A stretch of 64,000 bases of DNA from Mariniflexile gromovii (GTDB lineage Bacteria > Bacteroidota > Bacteroidia > Flavobacteriales > Flavobacteriaceae). Shown in pieces: positions 16,366 through 25,731 of the stretch. How positions within the stretch are numbered: the stretch's first letter is position 1; each line of letters starts with the position of its first letter. A model generated the notes under the pieces. It ran no database searches. It was not told the origin of the DNA and worked only from the letters and a program-made list of their open reading frames with translations. Both the position numbers and the translations under genes were made by a program. The DNA is taken from the NCBI RefSeq assembly GCF_017814435.1, contig NZ_JAGJCB010000011.1, forward strand, positions 62,001 to 126,000. Direction: 5' to 3'.

Positions 16366-17136
16366 ATGTATAAAGAAAGAATAGTTATTAAAGTTGGTAC
16401 AAATGTTATGACCAACAAAGACAATAGAATTGTGAGGCCTGTTTTAAGTAATTTGGTAAAACAAATTGCCGAACTTTATGAGCGTGATATTATTTGTGTG
16501 CTTGTATCCTCGGGTTCCGTTATTGCCGGAAAGGAAGTTTTAGGAAAGTCTAAAATTAAAGATAAAACACAGCGTCGTCAAGTATATTCCGCCATCGGGC
16601 AACCGCGTATGATGCGTTTGTATTACAATATTTTTCATGATTTTGGAATGAAATGTGCCCAGGTGCTTCCTACCAAACGCGATTTTAGTGCAGGTGTGCA
16701 CAGGCAAAACATGATTAACTGTTGCGAAGGTTTATTGGCCGAAGGTGTTATTCCTATTGCCAATGAAGATGATGCAGTATCTGTTACAATGTCTATGTTC
16801 TCTGATAATGATGAGTTGGCAAGTTTAATAGCACAACTTATAAATGCTGATAAACTTATCATTTTAACCGATATTGACGGGCTTTATACAGGACACCCAG
16901 ATGCAGATAGCAGTGATTTAATAAAGAATGTAAATCCAAATGATAATTTAGATAAATACATTAAAGACAGTAATAAAGGTGAAGCTGAAGGACGTGGCGG
17001 CATGGGATCTAAATTGGATTATGCACAACAAGCAGCGGCAAACAATGTTCCTACATATATTGTGAATGGAAAAACTGAAAATATTATTATCGATATTATT
17101 GATGGTAAAGAAGTTGGTACCAAAGTGTCTTTGTAA
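16366..17136 (+). CDS. proB: ProB, glutamate 5-kinase (short form without PUA domain)
   Basis: This 256-residue amino-acid kinase has KVGTNVMTNKD at the N-terminus, VSSGSVIAGKEVLG for the glutamate/ATP loop, and LTDIDGLYTGHPD plus GRGGMGSKLDYAQQAA in the nucleotide-binding half. It lacks the C-terminal PUA domain of E. coli ProB (367 residues), as is usual in Bacteroidota. It makes glutamyl-5-phosphate, the first step of proline synthesis. proA, needed for the next step, is not in the window. Confidence 0.94.
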   Translation: MYKERIVIKVGTNVMTNKDNRIVRPVLSNLVKQIAELYERDIICVLVSSGSVIAGKEVLGKSKIKDKTQRRQVYSAIGQPRMMRLYYNIFHDFGMKCAQVLPTKRDFSAGVHRQNMINCCEGLLAEGVIPIANEDDAVSVTMSMFSDNDELASLIAQLINADKLIILTDIDGLYTGHPDADSSDLIKNVNPNDNLDKYIKDSNKGEAEGRGGMGSKLDYAQQAAANNVPTYIVNGKTENIIIDIIDGKEVGTKVSL

Positions 17137-17151
17137 TTAGTGAATACCTAT

Positions 17152-17184
17152 AAAAAAAAAGCTTCCAATTTGGGAGCTTTTTTT
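17152..17184. terminator. Bidirectional terminator between proB and the YdeI-like gene
   Basis: AGCT-t-CC / GG-g-AGCT with loop AATTT is flanked by an A-tract on the left and a T-tract on the right, so it works for both converging genes. Confidence 0.88.
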
Positions 17185-17186
17185 GT

Positions 17187-17786
17187 TTAGCAGTTTTTGT
17201 ATTTATCGTTTAGCCCAACACCTTGTACAATCATTGGTGTTATTTTTTCTAAGCGGCTTAATTTGGTATCATCGCGTTTGGCTTCTGAAATATATTCGCA
17301 ATATTCACGCTGTTTGCTTGGTGTTAAAAGTTTAAAAGCATCAAATAAAGCAGTATGGCCTTTTAGATGTTTTTGAAGTTCCTCAGGAATAACAATATCT
17401 TTTTTGGTAGTTTTACTTGATTTTATTTCTTTGCCCAGTTTCTGGTTTTCTATAGCTTCTTTAACGTAGGCTAAGACACTATTTTTATCAATATCATGTA
17501 AAGATTTAAAGCGCATTTGTCTTAAACCTTTCGTTTTTTCTTGTGCAGATTCAAGAAGATTTTTTTCATCTTTTAAAAAGACACCATTAAAAAACCAAAT
17601 TCCAAAATGATGTTTAAATGCTCCTAAACCAATTACATTTTTACTTTCATAAGCATAAACGGGTGCATTCCATTTAATTGATTCTTCCAATTCGGTAGTA
17701 TTGATAATATCCCGTAAAAGCGTTAATGCATCACTAAATTGAACATGTTCTTCAATATATTCTTCAACGGAATTTACTTTTTTCAC
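17187..17786 (-). CDS. YdeI/DUF1801-type protein
   Basis: This 199-residue protein has an N-terminal DUF1801-like fold (about 5-115: SIKWNAPVYAYESKNVIGLGAFKHHFGIWFF) and a C-terminal YdeI-type helical region (IPEELQKHLKGHTALFDAFKLLTPSKQREYCEYISEAKRDDTKLSRLEK). Relatives are linked to stress resistance or are related to frataxin-like folds, but the biochemical role is unknown. The nhaD gene lies 23 bp upstream on the same strand. Confidence 0.85.
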   Translation of the reverse strand: MKKVNSVEEYIEEHVQFSDALTLLRDIINTTELEESIKWNAPVYAYESKNVIGLGAFKHHFGIWFFNGVFLKDEKNLLESAQEKTKGLRQMRFKSLHDIDKNSVLAYVKEAIENQKLGKEIKSSKTTKKDIVIPEELQKHLKGHTALFDAFKLLTPSKQREYCEYISEAKRDDTKLSRLEKITPMIVQGVGLNDKYKNC

Positions 17787-17809
17787 TTTATAGATATAAA
17801 ATTACAGGT

Positions 17810-19108
17810 CTATAAATTTAATAAATAATAAGTTAAAACACCGGCTAAATACCCAAGAATAGCTAACCAGCTAATCTTTTTTAGATACCATATAAAGTCA
17901 ATTTTCAAAATTCCCATAATGGCAACACCAGCAGCAGAACCAATGATTAACGAGCTACCACCAGTACCTGCACAATATGCTAAAAGTTCCCAAAACACAT
18001 GATCTTGTGGGTATAACGTTAACGGGTACATACCCATAGCTCCAGCTACAAGGGGTACATTATCTACAATGGAAGATATTAAACCAATAATAATATTAAT
18101 AATGTAAATATTGCCAAACGTATCATTTAACCAATTAGCTACTTGTGTTAAATGACCACCAGTTTGTAAACTTGCCACAGCTAAAAGGATTCCTAAAAAG
18201 AAAAGAACGCTTGGTGTATCCACTTTTCTAATAACACTAGCTACCGATAAATTATGGCGGTGCTCAATGGGTTTGTTTTTATGAATAAGTTCGGTAACAA
18301 CCCATAAAACGCCTAAACTTAAAAGAATGCCCATAAAAGGTGGCAGGTGTGTAAGTGTTTTGAAAACAGGTACAAATAGTAAGCCGGCAATACCTAGCCA
18401 AAGGATTAAAGATGCTTCAAACGAGCTTGCCATATGGATATGTTCATCGTCACTTTTTGCGCTAGCGGTTCGAGTTATTTCTCCCTTTTTTATAAGGGAT
18501 AATACCAATAGCGGTACCGCTAAACACACTATACTAGGAAGTAAAACCTCTTTAATGATATTCGCAGCGGTTACTTGTCCACCAATCCATAACATAATGG
18601 TGGTTACATCACCAATAGGTGACCATGCACCACCTGCATTAGCGGCAATCACCACAATACCTCCAAAAAACCAAATATCGTCTCTATCTTTCATGAGCTT
18701 TTTTAGTAAAGCGGCCATCACAATAGTGGTAGTTAGGTTATCTAAAACAGATGACAAAATGAAGGTGACAATCCCGATTATCCAAAGTAGTTTAACGCGA
18801 TTGGTGGTTTTTATTTTTGAAGTGATGATATGAAAACCACCATGGGCATCAATCAATTCAACAATAGTCATGGCACCTAATAGGAAAAATAAAATTTGGG
18901 ATATTTCCCCAAGATGGTGTAAAATAGATTCATCAATAAAGTGTGCTTCGTGTGGCGTTTGAAAAATGGTGTCTTGACCAAGCACCAAAATGACCCAACA
19001 AATAACACCTGTTAAGATGGCTGAAGCAGCTTTGTCTATTTTTAAAGGATGTTCAAAGGCTATAAAAATGTAGCCGATTATAAATGCAATAGCTAGTAGA
19101 AGATACAT
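17810..19108 (-). CDS. nhaD: NhaD-type sodium/proton antiporter
   Basis: This 432-residue inner-membrane protein has about 11-13 hydrophobic segments and belongs to the ion transporter superfamily. The motifs SSVLDNLTTTIVMAALL and SSIVDNVPLVAGAMGMYPL are the paired half-repeats with the Asp-Asn that bind Na+. GGAWSPIGDVTTIMLW and AGTGGSSLIIGSAAGVAIMG are NhaD-typical. It expels Na+ in exchange for protons and supports the view that the organism is marine. Confidence 0.92.
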   Translation of the reverse strand: MYLLLAIAFIIGYIFIAFEHPLKIDKAASAILTGVICWVILVLGQDTIFQTPHEAHFIDESILHHLGEISQILFFLLGAMTIVELIDAHGGFHIITSKIKTTNRVKLLWIIGIVTFILSSVLDNLTTTIVMAALLKKLMKDRDDIWFFGGIVVIAANAGGAWSPIGDVTTIMLWIGGQVTAANIIKEVLLPSIVCLAVPLLVLSLIKKGEITRTASAKSDDEHIHMASSFEASLILWLGIAGLLFVPVFKTLTHLPPFMGILLSLGVLWVVTELIHKNKPIEHRHNLSVASVIRKVDTPSVLFFLGILLAVASLQTGGHLTQVANWLNDTFGNIYIINIIIGLISSIVDNVPLVAGAMGMYPLTLYPQDHVFWELLAYCAGTGGSSLIIGSAAGVAIMGILKIDFIWYLKKISWLAILGYLAGVLTYYLLNL

Positions 19109-19233
19109 ATTTAATTAGTTTAGCGTATCACGGTTACAAACAGTTTGTGCTTGTAAAAATGTAAAACTAATGTAGTATATATTTCGTTTCAATTAGAGAA
19201 AATCAATAAAATTTTTCATTGAATTTTAAATGA

Positions 19234-20478
19234 TTATTTATGTTGGTTTTTGGCTGTTATTTCAGCAATTTTACAAATTACCTCCGTTGCTTTTATCATG
19301 CTTTCAACAGGTACATATTCATATCTCCCATGAAAATTGTGTCCGCCAGCAAATATATTGGGGCATGGTAAACCTTTGTAGCTTAATTGCGAGCCATCGG
19401 TACCACCACGAATGGGTTTTATAAGCGGTTCAATATGCAGTTGTTTCATGGCTTCTTCGGCAATATCTACAATATGCATTACGGGTTCAATTTTTTCGCG
19501 CATGTTAAAATATTGGTCTTTTATTTCAACACTTATCACTTCCCAACCATACTGCTCATTTAGCTCGGTAGTTAAGTTTTCCATGACCGTTTTACGTGCC
19601 TCAAAATGCCCTAAATCGTGGTCGCGAATAATATATTCTAAAACAGTTTCTTCAACTTCACCTTTTATAGACGATAAATGGAAAAACCCTTGATAATCTT
19701 CAGTATGTTCTGGAGTTTCCATACGTGGTAACGAGTTTATAAACTCTTGGGCAATGTACATGGAGTTTATCATTTTGCCCTTGGCATAGCCGGGGTGTAC
19801 AATTTTTCCTTTCACTTTTACAACAGCACCAGCAGCATTAAAATTTTCATATTCCAATTCACCTATTTGGCTACCATCCATGGTATATGCCCAATCGGCT
19901 CCAAATTTTTCAACATCAAATTTATGGGCGCCTCTACCTATTTCTTCATCGGGTGTAAAACCAACACGTATGGTACCGTGCTTAATTTCTGGGTGATTAA
20001 TTAAATATTCCATAGCCGATACAATTTCGGTAATGCCAGCCTTATCATCGGCACCTAATAGGGTAGTGCCATCGGTAGTAATAAGGGTTTGCCCTTTGTA
20101 TTGGTGTAAATCTTCAAAATAATCGGGTGATAATATGATGTTTTCAGCTTCATTTAAAACAATATCCTTTCCATTATAATGTTCAATAATTTGAGGATTT
20201 ACGTTGGCACCTGTAAAATCGGGCGAGGTATCAAAATGCGAAATGAAGCCAATGGTTGGCGTTTTATGACTTACATTACTTGGTAAAGTTGCCATAATAT
20301 AAGCGTTTTCGTCTATGCTAACATCGTGCATGCCAATAGCTTTTAATTCATCAGCAAGTTTGTTGGCCAAATCCCATTGTTTAGCAGTACTTGGAGTTGT
20401 GTTTGATGTTGGATCCGATTCGGTATCAATAGTAACGTAACTTATAAAACGTTTAATTATATGTTCTTTTGAAATCAT
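19234..20478 (-). CDS. pepT: PepT, tripeptide aminopeptidase
   Basis: This 414-residue M20 di-zinc peptidase has the metal site segments [36 protein letters not shown] and a C-terminal [15 protein letters not shown]. The length matches PepT. It removes the N-terminal residue from tripeptides in the cytoplasm, completing protein turnover. The gene is single, divergent from pyrD. Confidence 0.95.
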   Translation of the reverse strand: MISKEHIIKRFISYVTIDTESDPTSNTTPSTAKQWDLANKLADELKAIGMHDVSIDENAYIMATLPSNVSHKTPTIGFISHFDTSPDFTGANVNPQIIEHYNGKDIVLNEAENIILSPDYFEDLHQYKGQTLITTDGTTLLGADDKAGITEIVSAMEYLINHPEIKHGTIRVGFTPDEEIGRGAHKFDVEKFGADWAYTMDGSQIGELEYENFNAAGAVVKVKGKIVHPGYAKGKMINSMYIAQEFINSLPRMETPEHTEDYQGFFHLSSIKGEVEETVLEYIIRDHDLGHFEARKTVMENLTTELNEQYGWEVISVEIKDQYFNMREKIEPVMHIVDIAEEAMKQLHIEPLIKPIRGGTDGSQLSYKGLPCPNIFAGGHNFHGRYEYVPVESMIKATEVICKIAEITAKNQHK

Positions 20479-20600
20479 TTTGAAATGAATTTTTTAGATT
20501 TTGAGTGCAATAATCAGATTATCTTTTAAGGTTTAAAAGTACGATTATTAATTTTTTTGGCTTTTGAATTAGCTCATTTTTTATTTACAATTTTTAGAAT

Positions 20601-20608
20601 TACTTTTG
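20601..20608 (+). promoter_or_regulatory. -7 element TACTTTTG of pyrD
   Basis: A perfect TAnnTTTG lies 14 bp before the pyrD ATG at 20623. A -33 element is not clear. Confidence 0.5.
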
Positions 20609-20622
20609 CATAAATAATACAG

Positions 20623-21654
20623 ATGTACAAACTATTACTTCGCCCGTTATTTTTCTCGTTTGATCCAGAAAAAATTCATCATTTTACATTTTCATTAATT
20701 AAAAACACCTCTAAAATTCCAGGTTTTGCTGCTATTTTTAGAAGTTTATATGTTGTAGACGATAAACGGTTAGAACGAAATTTATTCGGGCTTACCTTTA
20801 AAAACCCAGTAGGTCTTGCCGCAGGATTTGATAAAAATGCCGTATTGTATAATGAGTTGGCCAATTTTGGGTTTGGTTTTATTGAAATAGGCACGGTAAC
20901 ACCCAAAGCACAAGTAGGAAACCCCAAAAAGCGTTTGTTCCGTTTGAAGGCAGACCAAGGGATTATTAACCGTATGGGATTTAATAATGAAGGATTAGAG
21001 GCGGCCATTACTCAATTAAAAAAGAATAAAGGGAAATTGATAATAGGTGGAAATATTGGAAAAAACACCAGCACCAAACCTGAAGATTATACCAAAGATT
21101 ACCTAGCGTGTTTTAATGCCCTGCATCCGTATGTTGATTATTTTGTACTGAACGTAAGTTGTCCGAATGTAGGAAGTCATGCCAAACTAAATGATAAAGA
21201 GTATTTAGAAGAATTGATAGGTGCTGTACAGCAAGCAAACAAGCGTTTTGAAAAACAAAAACCGATTCTTTTAAAAATTGCTCCAGATTTGAATAACAAC
21301 CAGTTAGATGAAATTATAGAATTGGTTGCCACTACTAAATTAGATGGTGTTATCGCCAGTAACACATCAACCGATAGAACGGGTTTAAAAGCGTCTACGG
21401 AACAATTGGAAGCTATAGGTAACGGTGGTTTAAGCGGACAACCTATTAAAGATAAAAGCACCCGTGTTATAAAATATTTAGCCGATAAGAGTGAAAAAGC
21501 CTTTCCAATAATAGGGGTAGGTGGTATTCATTCTGCCGAAGATGCTTTAGAAAAAATAAACGCAGGAGCCGATTTAGTGCAAGTTTATACTGGGTTTATT
21601 TACGAAGGTCCTAGTTTGGTAAAAGCTATTAATAAAGCAATTTTAAAAAAATAA
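20623..21654 (+). CDS. pyrD: PyrD, quinone-dependent dihydroorotate dehydrogenase (class 2)
   Basis: This 343-residue flavoenzyme has an N-terminal helical membrane-binding extension (about 1-45: [24 protein letters not shown]), [13 protein letters not shown], the catalytic-Ser segment NVSCPNVG (class 2 uses Ser) and [28 protein letters not shown] near the end. It oxidises dihydroorotate to orotate with menaquinone at the inner membrane. It is convergent with the M43 protease gene (5 bp apart). A dihydroorotase-like gene lies 20 kb away. Confidence 0.96.
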   Translation: MYKLLLRPLFFSFDPEKIHHFTFSLIKNTSKIPGFAAIFRSLYVVDDKRLERNLFGLTFKNPVGLAAGFDKNAVLYNELANFGFGFIEIGTVTPKAQVGNPKKRLFRLKADQGIINRMGFNNEGLEAAITQLKKNKGKLIIGGNIGKNTSTKPEDYTKDYLACFNALHPYVDYFVLNVSCPNVGSHAKLNDKEYLEELIGAVQQANKRFEKQKPILLKIAPDLNNNQLDEIIELVATTKLDGVIASNTSTDRTGLKASTEQLEAIGNGGLSGQPIKDKSTRVIKYLADKSEKAFPIIGVGGIHSAEDALEKINAGADLVQVYTGFIYEGPSLVKAINKAILKK

Positions 21655-21659
21655 TTCTG

Positions 21660-23603
21660 CTATTTTATAATCTTTTTAGTTACTGTAGACCCATGACTTC
21701 TTAGGGTTAATAAATACATACCAGAATTAAGTTTTCCAACGTTTATTTGCTTATTTATTAAATTCCCCGTTGTAATAATATTTCCTGCTACATCGGTAAG
21801 TTTATAATTTACCATATCATGTGGGTTTGAAAAGCCAATATAAACAGTGTCGCCAGAAACAGGGTTGGGGTATACTTTAACAGTATCATTGGTAATTGGG
21901 ATATCGATAGTTTTAATAAAAACATTATCAATGGCAATATCTCCATCCCAATTTGTGCCTCGTATAGCTCTGAACCGAATGTTAATGGTTTGATTTGTAA
22001 AGGCCGATAAATCAATGTTTTCAATTAAAAAAATATCATCTTGCGAGCTTTGTTGTGGGCCAATAAAAGGAGGGATGATATCATTTATGTATCCATCATC
22101 CGTTTTAATATCAATGTGTAATTCACCAATACCTTTTCCATACATGTGGTATGAAAATTCCAATTCAGAGTTTGGATTGCTAACATCTATACAGGGCGAC
22201 ATAAGTTCTGCTACATCTCCGAATTTAGCACCAGAAGCTTCAGCATACATATAAGTATTCGTTTGATTATTTGCTGTTTTGGTAAGATTTGGTCCCGTGT
22301 TAATTGATGATGTAGCCCCCTTATTTAAAAGCCAATTGTATCCATGTTCAGTTACATCTTTGGTTGTCCAATTAATGTCGTTAAGTAAAGTGTAAGAATC
22401 AAAATCTTCATTAAAAAGTGATTCAATATTACCTACTTTTATAAATTTTGAATAGGTTTTTCTAATGGATTTAGAACTATTTGAAACAGTCAAAGTAACA
22501 TCATAAACTCCTTTTGAAAAAGTATGGGTCGGGTTTTGTGTACAATAATCTGTTACACCGTCTCCATTCATATCCCATGACCACTTTGTGATGTCTTTAC
22601 ATTGGGTTTCAAAGTTTACGGTTAACGATTCGTTGCAAGTTTGACTCACATCTGCTGTAAAGTTAGCATTGAAAGTTGGACAAGCTAAGTAATTTTTTGC
22701 AGTTAAGTAAAAAGCATACATGCGTGCCAATTGTTGTTGTGTAAAATGCGAACGACACCCTTTCATGGAATACGACATAATATTATTAGTGTCTGGTGTA
22801 TAGGTAGCTCCGTTAGCATCGGTTTCGGTTCCAATGTACTGGCAAAAATTGTTAACATTTTTAGTGGTTAATTTGGGGTCGGCAGGGGTGTCGCATATCC
22901 CATCACCATCTGTATCGCAATTGCTTCCATTTACTAGTTCTGTGGTTTTTTTATCATCTGGACCATGCGTATGGATTAATGAGAAAAAATGACCAATTTC
23001 ATGAGCAAGTGTAGAATCATTAGTAACACAACTGTTTTTCAAAACAATTACATCATTTCTACCTTCATTATCAGCGAAACCACAAATACTTTCTTCTGAA
23101 TCATTTTCAAGATAATCAGCAAAATAAATATTGATTACCCCAGGAACGTTATTGGCTTCCATCAACATTTTTTCATCACCTTTCTTTAAATGACAAAGTT
23201 TATCCTCATTTATATAATTAATCCCATCACATAAAAAAAACTCCATAAACGCATCGGCATATATACTATTTAAATTGGTGATAGCTGTATAAAGATCTGC
23301 ATCGCAAATACCTCCAGTTCCATTAGAGTTTCTAATTACATGGGCCTTAATAGGAATGGAATTAGTAAATTTTGATTGAGACTTGTTTTTTGAAATTTGT
23401 TTTTGAGTAAAAGACTTTTCGAAGCTTTTAAGTTCCGATTTTATACTGTTATAAAAGTCTATAGATTTTTGAGTAGTGACCGTTCCGCATGATGCTGCTT
23501 CATTTTGAGCAAAAAAATTCTCACTGAATGACAAGAATGTCAAGATTAAAAAAAGAGAGAATTTAGGTTTTAAAATATGCATTTGGGGAAAACATTTTTT
23601 CAA
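21660..23603 (-). CDS. Secreted M43 (pappalysin-like) metalloprotease with T9SS tail
   Basis: This 647-residue protein has a signal peptide (start at residue 1 or at the Met at 8), an M43 metalloprotease domain (about 85-305), a PKD domain (about 315-395), a jelly-roll-like region (about 410-570) and a type A T9SS sorting domain (about 577-647, VKVYPNPVSGDTVYI). The zinc site is H201-E-I-G-H205-x5-H211; the usual Gly of HExxHxxGxxH is Ser208. A Met-turn-like NNIMSYSMKGC follows. It should be exported by Sec and T9SS and digest proteins outside the cell. Calcium-like DTDGDGICD repeats lie in the catalytic domain. Confidence 0.9.
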   Translation of the reverse strand: MKKCFPQMHILKPKFSLFLILTFLSFSENFFAQNEAASCGTVTTQKSIDFYNSIKSELKSFEKSFTQKQISKNKSQSKFTNSIPIKAHVIRNSNGTGGICDADLYTAITNLNSIYADAFMEFFLCDGINYINEDKLCHLKKGDEKMLMEANNVPGVINIYFADYLENDSEESICGFADNEGRNDVIVLKNSCVTNDSTLAHEIGHFFSLIHTHGPDDKKTTELVNGSNCDTDGDGICDTPADPKLTTKNVNNFCQYIGTETDANGATYTPDTNNIMSYSMKGCRSHFTQQQLARMYAFYLTAKNYLACPTFNANFTADVSQTCNESLTVNFETQCKDITKWSWDMNGDGVTDYCTQNPTHTFSKGVYDVTLTVSNSSKSIRKTYSKFIKVGNIESLFNEDFDSYTLLNDINWTTKDVTEHGYNWLLNKGATSSINTGPNLTKTANNQTNTYMYAEASGAKFGDVAELMSPCIDVSNPNSELEFSYHMYGKGIGELHIDIKTDDGYINDIIPPFIGPQQSSQDDIFLIENIDLSAFTNQTINIRFRAIRGTNWDGDIAIDNVFIKTIDIPITNDTVKVYPNPVSGDTVYIGFSNPHDMVNYKLTDVAGNIITTGNLINKQINVGKLNSGMYLLTLRSHGSTVTKKIIK

Positions 23604-23661
23604 ATGTATTCCTTAGGGTTTTGTTAATACAATAAAAACGTTTAACCGTAAGATTTATCGA

Positions 23662-24591
23662 CTATTTGACAATAATCTTGTTTGTTTTGCTATCTCCACC
23701 TATAGAATTCAATTTTAATAGATACATCCCTTTGTTTAAACCAGTTAAGTTTATATCTATTTCAGGTGAATTTTGGCTTGTAGGGATGTCTTTTACCAAG
23801 CGCCCTAAAACATTATAGATTTGAACCGATTTTAAGTTAATATTTTGAAGATTGGAAACCTTAATCTGTTCTTTAGCAGGGTTTGGGTATATTTTAATAT
23901 TGTCAATAGGATTATTGCTTAAAGTACTTAAAATTGAAGAGTTGTACGTAAAAGTAATGGTGCCCATTTTGTTGCCATTTATAGGGGAGATTGTAATTTT
24001 AAAAACCCCTACTCTGGGGTTGCTAATTGCGTTAGCGGAGGTGTAATCGGTACCATCATCAGTACCTGCATCATAAGCAAAAACATCAAGGGTAAAGGTG
24101 TCTTTCCAACCATTGTTGATACTGTTGTTTCCAGATCTTAAGTTAATGCTATTCACGCCAATAAACCAATCAGGACTTGGAGCGACCATAGATACCAACG
24201 TTATTAAAGGAAAGTTTTCGCTTACTTGAAGACTATTAATGGTAAAGGTGCCTATAGCAGAACCAATACCACCAGCATTTATCCATTGGTCTGCTTTACT
24301 GTTTGAAATGGCTGTGTTTACTTCACTCATAAAGTTGGTGTTGTTGCCTAATTCGGCAACATCTTTAATGCCGTTTGTGTTTGGAGATACTACACCTAAC
24401 TCAAAAAATTCATTTTCCATATTATGGGTAGCACCAACAAGTGCCGACCAATGTGCGCTAACGGGAACCGAAGTATGGTTTTCAGCATTCCAAATGGTTG
24501 TTAATGAAATATTATAGGAGGCGGTACTTTGGCTAAATGCGCCAAATGAAAATGAAATTAAAACAATTAAAAGCGAAGTAAAGTTTTTCAT
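23662..24591 (-). CDS. Spondin_N-domain secreted protein with T9SS tail
   Basis: This 309-residue protein has a signal peptide (about 1-20), a Spondin_N domain (about 24-205) and a type A T9SS sorting domain (about 230-309, IKIYPNPAKEQIKV). The assignment rests on segments such as SVPVSAHWSALVGATHN and MVAPSPDWFIGVNSINLR, which fit the F-spondin N-terminal pattern of a C2-like beta-sandwich that binds Ca2+. Bacterial members are probably adhesins or matrix proteins. It sits 58 bp upstream of the M43 protease gene on the same strand, so the two may be exported and used together. Confidence 0.85.
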   Translation of the reverse strand: MKNFTSLLIVLISFSFGAFSQSTASYNISLTTIWNAENHTSVPVSAHWSALVGATHNMENEFFELGVVSPNTNGIKDVAELGNNTNFMSEVNTAISNSKADQWINAGGIGSAIGTFTINSLQVSENFPLITLVSMVAPSPDWFIGVNSINLRSGNNSINNGWKDTFTLDVFAYDAGTDDGTDYTSANAISNPRVGVFKITISPINGNKMGTITFTYNSSILSTLSNNPIDNIKIYPNPAKEQIKVSNLQNINLKSVQIYNVLGRLVKDIPTSQNSPEIDINLTGLNKGMYLLKLNSIGGDSKTNKIIVK

Positions 24592-24723
24592 AGCATATTT
24601 AGTTAACAGTTACTTTTATGTCGTGTTCTTTTAATGATACTTACAAAAAAACTTTTTTCGATATTATTTAAATAAGCATTAATAAAAATAATAGTATTTT
24701 TAACCACTTATTTAAATGATGCA

Positions 24724-25587
24724 ATGCCAAGTCAGATAAAGATAATTGAGTGCCCACGTGATGCTATGCAAGGTATAAAGGACTTTATTCCAACAAAGAA
24801 AAAAGTACAATATATCCAGTCCTTATTACGCGTTGGGTTTGATACCATAGATTTTGGAAGTTTCGTGTCGCCTAAAGCCATTCCGCAAATGGTAGATACA
24901 GCAGAGGTTTTGGCACAATTAGATTTAAGCAAAACAACCAGTAAATTGCTTTCCATTATAGCGAATACCAGAGGAGCGGAAGACGCTTCTAAACACGCAG
25001 CGATAGACTATTTAGGGTACCCATTTTCAATATCGGAAAATTTTCAAATGCGAAATACGCATAAAACCATTGCGCAATCTATTATAACACTTTCTGAAAT
25101 TTTAGAAATTGCCAATAAAACCAATAAAGAAGTGGTGGTGTATATTTCTATGGGATTTGGCAATCCGTATGGAGACCCTTGGGATGTTAACATTGTAGGC
25201 GAATGGACGGAACGATTGAGTAAATTGGGAGTGAAGATCATATCGTTAAGTGACACCATTGGCAGCTCAAACCCCGAAAGCATTCATTATTTATTTTCAA
25301 ATTTAATACCTCAATATGCCAATATAGAATTTGGCGCCCATTTGCACACTACGCCTTCCACATGGTTTGAAAAAGTAGATGCAGCTTATAAAGCTGGATG
25401 CAACCGTTTTGACGGGGCCATTCAAGGCTATGGTGGTTGCCCTATGGCTAAAGATGAACTTACGGGGAATATGCCCACCGAAAAGCTATTATCTTACTTT
25501 ACTTCACAAAAAAATAACAGCCTAAATGCACTTAGTTTTGAGAGCGCACACAACGAAGCCACCAAAATATTTAGTGTATACCATTAA
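24724..25587 (+). CDS. Hydroxymethylglutaryl-CoA lyase
   Basis: This 287-residue TIM-barrel lyase of the DRE-TIM family has IIECPRDAMQG at the N-terminus (the RDxxQ metal/catalytic motif), GAHLHTTP (metal-binding HxH) and the signature GYGGCPMAKDELTGN with its catalytic Cys. It splits HMG-CoA to acetyl-CoA and acetoacetate, ending leucine degradation. No other leucine-pathway genes are adjacent. Confidence 0.93.
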   Translation: MPSQIKIIECPRDAMQGIKDFIPTKKKVQYIQSLLRVGFDTIDFGSFVSPKAIPQMVDTAEVLAQLDLSKTTSKLLSIIANTRGAEDASKHAAIDYLGYPFSISENFQMRNTHKTIAQSIITLSEILEIANKTNKEVVVYISMGFGNPYGDPWDVNIVGEWTERLSKLGVKIISLSDTIGSSNPESIHYLFSNLIPQYANIEFGAHLHTTPSTWFEKVDAAYKAGCNRFDGAIQGYGGCPMAKDELTGNMPTEKLLSYFTSQKNNSLNALSFESAHNEATKIFSVYH

Positions 25588-25630
25588 AATTTTCATATTT
25601 AAATATTTAATAATTAAGCAGTTACAATTT

Positions 25631-25653
25631 TTATTTAAATTTAATCTAAATAA
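25631..25653 (+). promoter_or_regulatory. Operator 1 of the DUF4856/imelysin cluster
   Basis: This 23-bp near-palindrome (half-sites TTATTTAAA and ATCTAAATAA about a central T) matches at 10 of 11 symmetric positions. It abuts the -33 box and has a counterpart at the same place before the receptor gene at 51810. Confidence 0.7.
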
Positions 25654-25655
25654 GC

Positions 25656-25686
25656 TTTGTGTTTCTAATAATGTGTTTTATTTTTG
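25656..25686 (+). promoter_or_regulatory. Promoter of the DUF4856/imelysin cluster
   Basis: -33 TTTG (25656-25659), a 19-bp spacer and -7 TATTTTTG (25679-25686) form a consensus Bacteroidota promoter, placed between two operators. Confidence 0.8.
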
Positions 25687-25702
25687 CACGAGAATTAATT
25701 TA

Positions 25703-25725
25703 TTATTTATATCAAGTCTAAATAA
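25703..25725 (+). promoter_or_regulatory. Operator 2 of the DUF4856/imelysin cluster
   Basis: A second 23-bp near-palindrome (TTATTTATA ... AGTCTAAATAA) ends 6 bp before the ATG, in the 5' leader. It differs from the site at 51781-51803 at only one position. Confidence 0.72.
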
Positions 25726-25731
25726 AACAAA

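Noticed and set aside
18327-18833. Plus-strand frame of 168 codons inside nhaD
   Set aside because: Shadow of nhaD on the other strand; no family features.
24662-24673. TTATTTAAATAA as another copy of the iron-type operator
   Set aside because: The half-sites are fused without the 9-bp centre, and the downstream HMG-CoA lyase is not metal related; likely chance in AT-rich DNA.
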